From NCBI RefSeq assembly GCF_004570865.1, contig NZ_SPQS01000015.1, positions 1 through 64,000 of the forward strand: a stretch of 64,000 bases of DNA, given 5' to 3'. This document shows positions 40,726 through 49,161 of the stretch, piece by piece. Below the pieces are notes generated by a model. The model did not search any database, had not been told where the DNA came from, and saw only the letters and a program-made list of their open reading frames with translations. Both the position numbers and the translations under genes were made by a program. Origin of the DNA: Bradyrhizobium frederickii (GTDB taxonomy: Bacteria > Pseudomonadota > Alphaproteobacteria > Rhizobiales > Xanthobacteraceae). Numbering within the stretch: position 1 is the first letter of the stretch; every line of letters begins with the position of its first letter.

Positions 40726-42738
40726 GTGGTGGCAACGCGAGCTAAGAAGACCGTCAAGCGCAAGAGCGGCAAGAAGGCTGCGAAGAAGGCCGTCAAGACT
40801 GCCGCGAAGAAAGCGACGAAGGCCCGTGCGCGCAAAGCTTCCAAGAAGGTAGCCAAGACCAAGACGTCCGGCGTGACGAAGAGCGCAGCGAAGACGTCGA
40901 AGAAGGCTAACAAGAAGGCTGCGAAGAAACAGGTCGTCGCCAAGAAGGCGGTGAAGAAGGCGGCCAAGACGGCAGCCAAGACGCCAGCCAAAAAACCAAC
41001 CAAGGCTCCGGCGAAGAAGGTATCCGAGAAGCCCAGGGTCATTCCGCCTGCGGCGATCGCGGCGCCGGCTCCCGTCGTGGCGCCGCCGAAAGCTGCCAAG
41101 CCGAAGGCGCCGCGCGCGCCGAAGCCCGCCGCAACTCAGCAACCCGCAGCGCCCGCAGCTGCACCAAAGGCTGCCGCGCCCGTTGCCGCCCCCGCGCGCG
41201 ACAACGTCTTCTACATCACGACCGCCATCGCCTATCCCAATGGCAGCCCCCATATCGGTCACGCCTATGAGGCGATCGCGACCGACGTGCTGGCGCGTTT
41301 TGCGCGGCTCGACGGCAAGGACGTGTTCTTCCTGACCGGGACCGACGAGCACGGCCAGAAAATGGTCCAGACGGCGGCCGGCGAAGGCATGTCCGCCGCC
41401 GCGCTCGCGACCCGCAACGCCGGCCGCTTCAAGGAAATGGACGAGCGCCTGAACGTGTCGTTCGACCGCTTCATCCGCACCACAGAGGAGCAGCATCATC
41501 GCTCCAGCCAGGAGATCTGGCGGCGCATGGAGGCGAACGGCGACATCTATGCCGACACCTATGCCGGCTGGTACTCGGTGCGCGACGAGGCCTATTACGC
41601 CGAGGACGAGACGCGCCTGAACGATGACGGCGTGCGGCTCGGACCGCAGGGCTCGCCGGTCGAATGGGTCGAGGAGAAGAGCTACTTCTTCCGCCTGTCG
41701 GCGTACCAGGACAAGCTGCTCAAGCTGTATGCGGATCATCCCGATTTCATCGGGCCGGATTCCCGCAAGAACGAGGTGGTCAGCTTCGTCAAGGGCGGCC
41801 TGCGCGATCTCTCGATCTCACGCACGACGTTCGACTGGGGCGTGAAGGTGCCCGGCGACGAAGAGCACGTGATGTATGTCTGGGTCGACGCGCTGACCAA
41901 CTACATCACCGGCGTCGGCTTCCCCGACGAGAGCGACAAGAACTGGCGCTACTGGCCGGCCGACGTGCACATCATCGGCAAGGACATCATCCGTTTCCAC
42001 GCCGTGTACTGGCCGGCATTCCTGTTGTCGGCCGGAATCCCGCTGCCGAAGCGGGTCTATGCCCACGGCTTCCTGTTCAACAGGGGCGAGAAGATGTCGA
42101 AGTCGGTCGGCAACGTCGTCGATCCCTTCAACCTCGCCGACCAGTACGGCGTCGACCAGATGCGCTATTTCTTCCTGCGCGAGGTGCCGTTCGGACAGGA
42201 CGGCAACTACAATCACGAGGCCATCGTCGCGCGCATCAACGCCGACCTTGCCAACGATCTCGGCAATTTGGCGCAGCGCTCGCTGTCGATGATCGCCAAG
42301 CAGCTCGGCGGCGTGCTGCCCGAGCCCGGTGAGTTCAGCGACAACGACAAGGCGATGCTCGCGATGGCCGACGGCATGGTGGCCGCGTCACGCGAAGCCA
42401 TGGCGACGCAGCAGATCCACCAATGGCTCAACGCCGTCTGGGCCGTGGTCGCGGAGGCCAACCGCTATTTCGCCGGCGAGGCGCCGTGGGCGCTCGCCAA
42501 GACCGATCCGGCCCGGCAGAAGACGGTGCTCTACGTCACCGCCGAGGTCGTGCGCCAGATCGCGATCCTGGCTCAGCCGGCGATGCCGGCCGCTTCCAGC
42601 AAGCTGCTCGACAGCCTCGGTATCCCCGAGGGAGAGCGCAGCTTCGCCATGCTCGGCGGTGCCAAGCGGATCGCGCCGGGCTCGACGCTGCCGGCTCCGA
42701 CGCCGGCGTTTCCGCGCTACATCGAGCCGGCGGCCTAG
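40726..42738 (+). CDS. metG: Methionyl-tRNA synthetase with histone H1-like N-terminal extension
   Basis: A 670-residue protein. About 158 N-terminal residues are almost wholly Lys, Ala, Pro and Thr ([18 protein letters not shown] and later [15 protein letters not shown]), like a histone H1 tail. The synthetase starts at [14 protein letters not shown], with HIGH at 176-179 and KMSKS at 456-460. The zinc-knuckle cysteines of the E. coli enzyme are absent from the connective peptide region. There is no C-terminal tRNA-binding domain. The start is GTG (40726 or 40729), behind AAAGGA. The frame is unbroken, so the tail appears to be translated. Confidence 0.9.
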   Translation: MVATRAKKTVKRKSGKKAAKKAVKTAAKKATKARARKASKKVAKTKTSGVTKSAAKTSKKANKKAAKKQVVAKKAVKKAAKTAAKTPAKKPTKAPAKKVSEKPRVIPPAAIAAPAPVVAPPKAAKPKAPRAPKPAATQQPAAPAAAPKAAAPVAAPARDNVFYITTAIAYPNGSPHIGHAYEAIATDVLARFARLDGKDVFFLTGTDEHGQKMVQTAAGEGMSAAALATRNAGRFKEMDERLNVSFDRFIRTTEEQHHRSSQEIWRRMEANGDIYADTYAGWYSVRDEAYYAEDETRLNDDGVRLGPQGSPVEWVEEKSYFFRLSAYQDKLLKLYADHPDFIGPDSRKNEVVSFVKGGLRDLSISRTTFDWGVKVPGDEEHVMYVWVDALTNYITGVGFPDESDKNWRYWPADVHIIGKDIIRFHAVYWPAFLLSAGIPLPKRVYAHGFLFNRGEKMSKSVGNVVDPFNLADQYGVDQMRYFFLREVPFGQDGNYNHEAIVARINADLANDLGNLAQRSLSMIAKQLGGVLPEPGEFSDNDKAMLAMADGMVAASREAMATQQIHQWLNAVWAVVAEANRYFAGEAPWALAKTDPARQKTVLYVTAEVVRQIAILAQPAMPAASSKLLDSLGIPEGERSFAMLGGAKRIAPGSTLPAPTPAFPRYIEPAA

Positions 42739-42750
42739 AGGCATTCGCCG

Positions 42751-43527
42751 ATGCTGGTCGACAGCCACTGCCATCTGGATTTTCCCGACTTTGCGGAAGA
42801 TCTCGACGGGATCGTGTCGCGGGCACGGGCGGCCGGGATCGGGCGCATGGTCACGATCTCGACTCGGGTTCGCAAGCTGCATCAGCTTCTTGCTATCGCC
42901 GAACGCTACGACGACGTCTATTGCTCCGTCGGCACCCATCCGCACCATGCGGATGAGGAGGACGGCATCGCGCCGGACGAGCTGGTTGCGTTGACGGAGC
43001 ATCCCAAAGTCGTCGCGCTCGGCGAGGCCGGGCTCGACTATTTCTACGATAACGGCTCGCCGGAGGCGCAGGCGAGGGGCTTTCGTGCCCACATCGCCGC
43101 CGCCCGCGCCACCGGCCTGCCGCTGGTGATCCACACCCGCGAAGCCGACGAGGACTGCGCCCGCATCCTGGAAGACGAGGCGGCCAAGGGATCGTTCCGT
43201 GCCGTGCTGCATTGCTACACGGGCGGGCGCGAGCTGGCATTGAAGGCGGTGTCGCTCGGGCTCTATATCGGTTTCACGGGCATCCTGACTTTCAAGAAGT
43301 CGGAAGCCCTGCGCGCGCTCGCGGCCGAACTGCCGTCCGATCGTATCCTGGTCGAAACCGACTCGCCCTATCTTGCGCCGGGCAAGTTCCGCGGCAAACG
43401 CAACGAACCGGCCTATGTGGTGGAGGTCGCAAGAGTCCTGGCCGAGACGCGCGGGGTGTCGGTCGACGAGATCGCGCGCCAGACCAGCGAAAACTTCTTC
43501 CGCTTGTTCTCGAAGGTGAAGGCTTGA
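42751..43527 (+). CDS. TatD family metal-dependent hydrolase
   Basis: A 258-residue TIM-barrel hydrolase. The motif DSHCHLDFPDF near residue 5, ALGEAGLDYFY near 90, LPLVIHTREAD near 130, LHCYTGG near 155 and VETDSPYLAP near 205 provide the metal and catalytic His/Asp/Glu residues. TatD proteins act as 3'-5' DNA or RNA exonucleases and in proofreading or repair. It is 12 bases after metG and part of the tmk-holB-metG run, a conserved order in many bacteria. Confidence 0.92.
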   Translation: MLVDSHCHLDFPDFAEDLDGIVSRARAAGIGRMVTISTRVRKLHQLLAIAERYDDVYCSVGTHPHHADEEDGIAPDELVALTEHPKVVALGEAGLDYFYDNGSPEAQARGFRAHIAAARATGLPLVIHTREADEDCARILEDEAAKGSFRAVLHCYTGGRELALKAVSLGLYIGFTGILTFKKSEALRALAAELPSDRILVETDSPYLAPGKFRGKRNEPAYVVEVARVLAETRGVSVDEIARQTSENFFRLFSKVKA

Positions 43528-43540
43528 GACTGGGAGCCGC

Positions 43541-44338
43541 ATGACGCTGACATTGACGATCCTGGGCTGCGGCTCCTCCGCCGGCGTGCCGCGCCCGGCG
43601 CTCGGCTGGGGCGCCTGCGATCCCGACAATCCCAAGAACCGCCGCCGCCGCTGCTCGCTGCTGGTCGAACGGAAATCCGAGCACGGCACCACGCGCATCC
43701 TGATCGACACTTCGCCGGACCTGCGCGAGCAATTGCTCTCGACCAATGTCGATCACATCGACGCGGTGTTCCTGACGCATGAGCACGCCGACCAGACCCA
43801 CGGCATGGACGATCTGCGATCGGTCGTGATGCACATGCGCCGCCGCATCCCGACCTATTTCAACCAGTCGACCGCCAAGGACATCCTGTCGCGCTTCTCC
43901 TATTGCTTCATCTCGCCGGAGGGCAGCGACTATCCGCCGATCCTGACGCGGCATTCGATCGAGGCCGGCGAAAGCCAGACCATCCTGGGGAAGGGGGGCG
44001 CCGTGACGATGACGGCCTTTCTGGTCCAGCATGGCAACATTCCCGCGCTGGGCTATCGCATCGGAAATGCAGCGTACACACCCGACCTCAACGACATCCC
44101 GCGCGAGAGCTGGGATGCACTGAAAAATCTGGACCTCTGGATCGTCGACGGCCTGCGCTACACCAGCCATGTCAGCCATTTCAGCATCAACGACGCGCTG
44201 TCCTGGATCGAGCGGTTCAAGCCAAAGCGCGCCGTCATCACCAACATGACCGCCGACGTCGATTACGAGGTCATCCGGCAATCGCTGCCCGCGGGCGTCG
44301 TGCCCGCCTTTGACGGGCTGCGCCTGGAGACGCATTGA
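43541..44338 (+). CDS. MBL-fold metallo-hydrolase (PhnP-like phosphodiesterase)
   Basis: A 265-residue metallo-beta-lactamase-fold protein with the zinc motif THEHADQTHG near residue 80 and later His residues in SHVSHFS. The N-terminus LTILGCGSSAGVPRP is shared with PhnP and cAMP/cyclic phosphodiesterase relatives. PhnP hydrolyses phosphoribosyl cyclic phosphate, but no other phn genes lie nearby. It follows tatD by 13 bases in the same order seen in many alphaproteobacteria, so a general RNA or nucleotide phosphodiesterase role is likely. Confidence 0.82.
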   Translation: MTLTLTILGCGSSAGVPRPALGWGACDPDNPKNRRRRCSLLVERKSEHGTTRILIDTSPDLREQLLSTNVDHIDAVFLTHEHADQTHGMDDLRSVVMHMRRRIPTYFNQSTAKDILSRFSYCFISPEGSDYPPILTRHSIEAGESQTILGKGGAVTMTAFLVQHGNIPALGYRIGNAAYTPDLNDIPRESWDALKNLDLWIVDGLRYTSHVSHFSINDALSWIERFKPKRAVITNMTADVDYEVIRQSLPAGVVPAFDGLRLETH

Positions 44339-44517
44339 ACCCGCGGTGGAAATTCCGCCGCCGGCAGGCATAGTCCTTGCTTGCGTCGGCTCCATCATGT
44401 TGATCTAACGTCTGAAAGACAGGGCGTTGGCCAAGGGCGATATTGAGGCAGGATCGGCGATGCGCGATATGCGATCGCCGGGCCCGCCGAAACGCCTCCG
44501 TGTGAGGATGGGATTGC

Positions 44518-45099
44518 GTGGCAGGGGACGACGTAACGGCTGGGGGACTGGTGCGGCGCGCGCTGGATCTTCTTTATCTCGGGGCAGGCTACGCCGCCGG
44601 CGTCTTCCTGGTTGCGATCTTTGCCATCATGATGGTCATGTCGGTCGGACGCCAATTTGCGATCAACATTCCGGCCGGCGATGATTTCGCGTCGTGGTGC
44701 ATGGCCGCGATGGCTTTCCTCGGCCTTGCGCATACCTTCAAGCGCGGAGAGATGATCCGCGTCGGCCTGCTGCTGGAACGGTTGCACGGGCGAACCAAGC
44801 AGGCTGCTGAGATCGTGGCGCTCGGTATCGCCACCGCCTTCATTCTCTATTTCACCCGCTTTGCCGTGCAGATGACCTACGATTCCTGGCGCTTCAACGA
44901 TATGGCGCAGGGCGTGGTCGCGCTTCCGCTCTGGATTCCCCAGCTCGGCTTCGCCGGCGGGCTTGCGATCCTGTCGATCGCGCTCATCGACGAAATGGTC
45001 AATGTCGTCGGCGGCGGCCGCCCAAGCTACGAGAAGGGCTCGCCGGACGAGACGCCGGACGAATTCATCGAGCGCATCTCGCAGGGCGGCGGAGGTTGA
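44518..45099 (+). CDS. TRAP transporter small permease (DctQ type)
   Basis: A 193-residue membrane protein starting at GTG 44518. Four hydrophobic helices are visible (near YAAGVFLVAIFAIMMVMSVG, AMAFLGLAHTFKRG, IVALGIATAFILYFTRF and LGFAGGLAILSIALI). The last 30 residues are an acidic cytoplasmic tail. It forms the Q subunit of a tripartite ATP-independent importer with the large permease whose start is two bases away. Such systems take up organic acids using an ion gradient. Confidence 0.85.
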   Translation: MAGDDVTAGGLVRRALDLLYLGAGYAAGVFLVAIFAIMMVMSVGRQFAINIPAGDDFASWCMAAMAFLGLAHTFKRGEMIRVGLLLERLHGRTKQAAEIVALGIATAFILYFTRFAVQMTYDSWRFNDMAQGVVALPLWIPQLGFAGGLAILSIALIDEMVNVVGGGRPSYEKGSPDETPDEFIERISQGGGG

Positions 45100-45101
45100 C
45101 C

Positions 45102-46415
45102 ATGGCCAATCTCGGCATGATCGAGCTGTCCTTCATCCTGCTCGGCGTCATGATCGTGCTGCTCGGAAGCGGCGTCTGGATCGCGGTCTCGCTCGGGCTC
45201 GTCGGCTTCGTGGCGATGGCGTTGACCACGAGCCTGCCGCTCGGCGCGGTGCTTGCGACCACCACCTGGAGCGCCAGCTCGTCGTGGACCTTGGCCGCGC
45301 TGCCGCTGTTCATCTGGATGGGGGAGATCCTCTTCCGCACCAAATTGTCGGAAGAGATGTTCCGGGGATTGTCGCCCTGGGTCCAATGGCTGCCCGGGCG
45401 CCTCACTCATGTCAACGTGATCGGCTGCGGCATCTTCGCGGCAGTGTCGGGCTCTTCGGCGGCGACCTGTGCGACGATCGGCAAGATCGCGCTGCCCGAG
45501 CTCGACAAGCGCGGCTACGACAAGGGCCTGAGCCTCGGATCGCTCGCAGGCTCGGGGACGCTCGGTCTCCTGATCCCGCCCTCGATCCCCATGGTGGTCT
45601 ACGCGGTCACGGCCAATGTCTCCGTGCTGCAGGTGTTCCTCGGCGGCTTCCTGCCGGGCGTGCTGGTGATGGCGCTCTATTCCGGCTACATCATCATCTG
45701 GTCGCTGCTGAACCCGACCAAGATTCCACCGCGCGATCCGCCGATGCCGTTTCGCCGGAAGCTGCAGGAGTCCGCCAAGCTCGTACCGTGCCTGTTGCTG
45801 ATCTTCGCGGTCTTCCTTTCGCTCGTGCTTGGCTTTGCGACCGCAACCGAATGCGCAGCCTGGGGTGTCACCGGCGCATTGCTGCTGGCCTGGTGGAGCG
45901 GCACGCTCACGCGGAAAAACTTCCTCGAGAGCATCATGAGCGCCACGCGCCTGACCTGCATGATCATGCTGATCCTGGCAGGCGCCGCCTACACCACGGC
46001 TGCGATGGCCTATACGGGCATTCCGGCGGCGCTCGCCACCTGGGTGCAGGGGCAGCAGCTCACACCGGGGATGCTCGCGCTTTATCTCAGCATCATGTAC
46101 ATCATCCTGGGATGCCTGATCGACGGCATCTCGATGATCGTCCTGACCGCGGTCATCGTGCTGCCCATGGTCAAGCAGGCCGGCCTCGATCTGGTCTGGT
46201 TCGGCGTCTATCTCATCATACATGTCGAGATGGCGCAGATCACCCCGCCGGTCGGCTTCAATCTGTTCGTGCTCCAGAACATGAGCGGCCGCGATACGTT
46301 CACCGTCGCACGGGCGGCCTTCCCGTTTTTCGTGCTGCTGCTCGCCTCCGTGTTCATCATCACGGAATATCCGCAAATCGTGATGTTCCTGCCCAAGCTC
46401 GCTTTTCCAGACTGA
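45102..46415 (+). CDS. TRAP transporter large permease (DctM type)
   Basis: A 437-residue protein with about 12 membrane helices. GGAGG 6 bases upstream fixes the ATG at 45102. The SGSSAATCATIGKIALPE stretch, GSGTLGLLIPPSIPM and ITPPVGFNLFVLQN are signature segments of the DctM translocation channel. It is coupled to DctQ by two bases and to the binding protein 30 bases downstream. Confidence 0.92.
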   Translation: MANLGMIELSFILLGVMIVLLGSGVWIAVSLGLVGFVAMALTTSLPLGAVLATTTWSASSSWTLAALPLFIWMGEILFRTKLSEEMFRGLSPWVQWLPGRLTHVNVIGCGIFAAVSGSSAATCATIGKIALPELDKRGYDKGLSLGSLAGSGTLGLLIPPSIPMVVYAVTANVSVLQVFLGGFLPGVLVMALYSGYIIIWSLLNPTKIPPRDPPMPFRRKLQESAKLVPCLLLIFAVFLSLVLGFATATECAAWGVTGALLLAWWSGTLTRKNFLESIMSATRLTCMIMLILAGAAYTTAAMAYTGIPAALATWVQGQQLTPGMLALYLSIMYIILGCLIDGISMIVLTAVIVLPMVKQAGLDLVWFGVYLIIHVEMAQITPPVGFNLFVLQNMSGRDTFTVARAAFPFFVLLLASVFIITEYPQIVMFLPKLAFPD

Positions 46416-46447
46416 CGAAGCCACAATTTGACCGGGAGGAGAAGTCA

Positions 46448-47425
46448 ATGAAGTCTCGTTTCATCGGTGCGGGCCTGATGGCCTGCGCAATTCTGGCGGC
46501 AACGCCCGCCTTGGCCCAGACCAAATGGAATCTGCCGGCGGCCTATCCCGCCGACAATCCGCACTCCGAGAACCTCGTCGCCTTCGCCAAGGACGTCGAG
46601 GCCGCAACGTCGGGCAAGCTGCAGATCACCGTCCATCCCGGCGCCTCGCTGTTCAAGGCACCCGACATCAAGCGCGCGGTGGTCACCGGTCAGGCGCAGA
46701 TGGGCGAAGTGCTGCTCTCGATCCACGAGAACGAGGATCCACTGTTCGGCATCGACGTCGTGCCGTTCCTGGCGACCAGCTTCCCGGACGCGATGAAGCT
46801 GTATCAGGCCTCCAAACCTGCGATCGTCAAGAAGCTCGATGCGCAGGGCCTCAAGCTGCTGTTTGTCGTGCCGTGGGCGCCGCAAGGCGTCTATGTCAAC
46901 AAGCCGCTCGCGACGATCGAGGACATGAAGGGCCTGAAATGGCGCGCCTATAACGTCGGGACCGCGCGCATCGGCGAGCTGGTCGGCGCGCAGTCTGTCA
47001 CGATCCAGGCTGCCGAACTGCCGCAGGCGCTGGCGACCGGCGTGGTCAATTCCTTCATGTCGTCGGGCGGCACGGGCTACGACGCGAAGGCCTGGGAGTC
47101 GCTGAAGTATTTCTACGACGTTCAAGCCTGGATTCCCAAGGACTACACCTTCGTCAACAAGGCCGCGTTCGACGCGCTCGACAAGCCGACCCAGGAGGCC
47201 ATCCTCAATGCGGCGGCAACGGCCGAAACCCGCGGCTGGAAGGCCTGGCAGGACAAGAGCACCTGGTACCTCGACCAGCTGAAGGCAAAGGGCATGAATG
47301 TCGAGCCGCCGAGCCCGGCGTTGAAGGCCGGCTTCCAGAAGCTCGGCGAGCAGCTCACGGCCGACTGGCTCAAGAAGGCCGGCGCCGACGGTCAGGCGAT
47401 CGTCGACGCCTACAAGAAGATGTGA
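46448..47425 (+). CDS. TRAP transporter solute-binding protein (DctP type)
   Basis: A 325-residue periplasmic binding protein. A good ribosome site (GGGAGGAG) and a signal peptide ending near PALAQTK are present. The mature region begins KWNLPAAYPADNPHSENLV. The conserved ligand Arg of the family is within GLKWRAYNVGT, near residue 160. It delivers the ligand to the Q and M subunits. The ligand is not deducible; C4-dicarboxylates, keto acids and aromatic acids are the family range. Confidence 0.9.
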   Translation: MKSRFIGAGLMACAILAATPALAQTKWNLPAAYPADNPHSENLVAFAKDVEAATSGKLQITVHPGASLFKAPDIKRAVVTGQAQMGEVLLSIHENEDPLFGIDVVPFLATSFPDAMKLYQASKPAIVKKLDAQGLKLLFVVPWAPQGVYVNKPLATIEDMKGLKWRAYNVGTARIGELVGAQSVTIQAAELPQALATGVVNSFMSSGGTGYDAKAWESLKYFYDVQAWIPKDYTFVNKAAFDALDKPTQEAILNAAATAETRGWKAWQDKSTWYLDQLKAKGMNVEPPSPALKAGFQKLGEQLTADWLKKAGADGQAIVDAYKKM

Positions 47426-47433
47426 GGATGAGG

Positions 47434-47470
47434 CCTTCCGCCCGCCGCCTTCAGGTGTGCGGGCGGAAGG
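47434..47470. terminator. Bidirectional terminator between the convergent TRAP units
   Basis: A perfect 12-bp stem (CCTTCCGCCCGC with GCGGGCGGAAGG) with a 13-base loop sits between the two gene ends (stops at 47425 and 47486), so it can stop transcription from both sides. A clear U-run is lacking. Confidence 0.65.
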
Positions 47471-47485
47471 TATTCCGCAATCAGC

Positions 47486-49135
47486 TCAGGCCGAGATCGC
47501 CTTCGCCGATCCGACCGCGTTGCGCAGCAGGAATTTCTGGATTTTGCCGGTCGAGGTCTTCGGGATCGGTCCGAACACGACGGCCTTCGGCGTCTTGAAG
47601 CCGCTCATGTGCGAGCGGCAGAAGGCGATGATGTCGGCTTCGCTGGCGCTGGCGCCGTCCTTCAGCTCGACGAAGGCGCAGGGCACTTCGCCCCATTTCG
47701 GATCGGGCTTTGCGACCACGGCGGCGAACAGCACGGCCGGGTGCTTGTAGAGAATGTCCTCGACCTCGACGGAGGAGATGTTCTCGCCGCCGGAGATGAT
47801 GATGTCCTTGGAGCGATCCTTGATGATGACGTAGCCGTGCTCGTCGAGCACGCCGAGATCGCCGGTGTGAAACCAGCCGCCCTCGAACGCTTCCCTCGTC
47901 GCCTTCTCGTTCTTGAGATAGCCCTTCATCACGATGTTGCCGCGGAACATGACCTCGCCGATGGTCTCGCCGTCGCGCGGCACTTGCCTCATGGTCTGCG
48001 GATTGATGACGGTGACGCTCTCCTCGAGCGGGTAGGGCACGCCCTGCCGGCGCTTCATGCGCGCGCGCTCGGGCGCGGGGAGCTCGTCCCAGCCGGGCTG
48101 CTCGGCGCAGACGGAGGCGGGGCCGTAGACTTCGGTCAGGCCGTAGACATGAGTGAGCTTGATGCCGATGCTTTCGGCGCCTTCCAGCACGGCGACCGGC
48201 GGCGCGGCGCCGGCAATCAGGCCGACGACGCGGCGGGCCCCGCTGCCTTTGGGCGCATCGGGCGCGTTGATCAGCGTGTTGTAGACGATCGGCGCGCCGC
48301 ACATATGGGTGACGCCGTGCGCCTTGATCAGCTCGAAGATCTTGCTCGGCTCGACCTTGCGCAGGCAGACATTGATGCCGGCGGCGGCCGCTAGGGTCCA
48401 CGGGAAGCACCAGCCGTTGCAATGGAACATCGGCAGCGTCCAGAGATAGACCGGATGCTGGCCGAGACCACCGGCAAGGATGTTGCTGACGGCGTTCAGA
48501 TAGGCGCCGCGATGATGGGTGACGACGCCCTTGGGATTGCCCGTCGTGCCCGAGGTGTAGCTCAGCGCGATCGCGTCCCATTCGTCGTTTGGCGTGATCG
48601 CGGCGAAGTTCGGATCGCCCGCGGCGACGGCCGCTTCATATTCGATCTCGCCGATGCGGCTGCCGCCTTTGAACGATGCATCGTCGACGTCGACCACGAG
48701 CGGCTTGGGGCCCGTCATCTGCGCCAGCGCGTCGGTGATGACACCCGAGAACTCGGGGTCGACCAGGATGATCTTCGCGCCGCCATGGTCGAGCTGAAAC
48801 GCGATCGACGGCGCATCGAGACGGATGTTCAGCGCGTTGAGCACGGCGCCGGTCATGGGCACGGCGAAATGCGCCTCGTTCATCGCCGGGATGTTCGGCA
48901 GCATCGCAGCGACGGTGTCGCCGACGCCGATGCCCTTGCGCGCGAGCCAGGACGCAAACCGCCGGCAGCGCTCATAGGTCTCAGCCCACTTGAAGCTGCG
49001 GCCCTCATAGACCGTGCTGACATGATCGGGATAGACGGCGGCGCTGCGCGCGAGGAAGCTCAGCGGGCTCAGCGGCACGTAATTGGCGGGAGTCTTGTCG
49101 AGGCCGATATCGTACTGGTTCTGCCGCTCGCTCAT
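47486..49135 (-). CDS. AMP-forming acyl-CoA ligase
   Basis: A 549-residue acyl-activating enzyme. The AMP-binding core YTSGTTGNPKGV is near residue 192; the A4-type HCNGWCFPW stretch, YGLTEVYGP, and the later WFHTGDLG and DRSKDIIISGGENIS are typical. The active-site Lys is in STGKIQKF near the C-terminus. The closest family resemblance is to medium-chain and methylmercaptopropionate-type ligases. It is the last gene of an operon with a QM-fused TRAP importer, so it probably activates the imported acid as a CoA thioester. A TAAGGAGG ribosome site precedes ATG 49135. Confidence 0.9.
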   Translation of the reverse strand: MSERQNQYDIGLDKTPANYVPLSPLSFLARSAAVYPDHVSTVYEGRSFKWAETYERCRRFASWLARKGIGVGDTVAAMLPNIPAMNEAHFAVPMTGAVLNALNIRLDAPSIAFQLDHGGAKIILVDPEFSGVITDALAQMTGPKPLVVDVDDASFKGGSRIGEIEYEAAVAAGDPNFAAITPNDEWDAIALSYTSGTTGNPKGVVTHHRGAYLNAVSNILAGGLGQHPVYLWTLPMFHCNGWCFPWTLAAAAGINVCLRKVEPSKIFELIKAHGVTHMCGAPIVYNTLINAPDAPKGSGARRVVGLIAGAAPPVAVLEGAESIGIKLTHVYGLTEVYGPASVCAEQPGWDELPAPERARMKRRQGVPYPLEESVTVINPQTMRQVPRDGETIGEVMFRGNIVMKGYLKNEKATREAFEGGWFHTGDLGVLDEHGYVIIKDRSKDIIISGGENISSVEVEDILYKHPAVLFAAVVAKPDPKWGEVPCAFVELKDGASASEADIIAFCRSHMSGFKTPKAVVFGPIPKTSTGKIQKFLLRNAVGSAKAISA

Positions 49136-49161
49136 CGACACCCTCCTTAAACCGCCGCGCC

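Noticed and set aside
44343-44361. Hairpin after the MBL-fold gene as a terminator
   Set aside because: The 9-bp stem contains a mismatch and no U-run follows; too weak to list.
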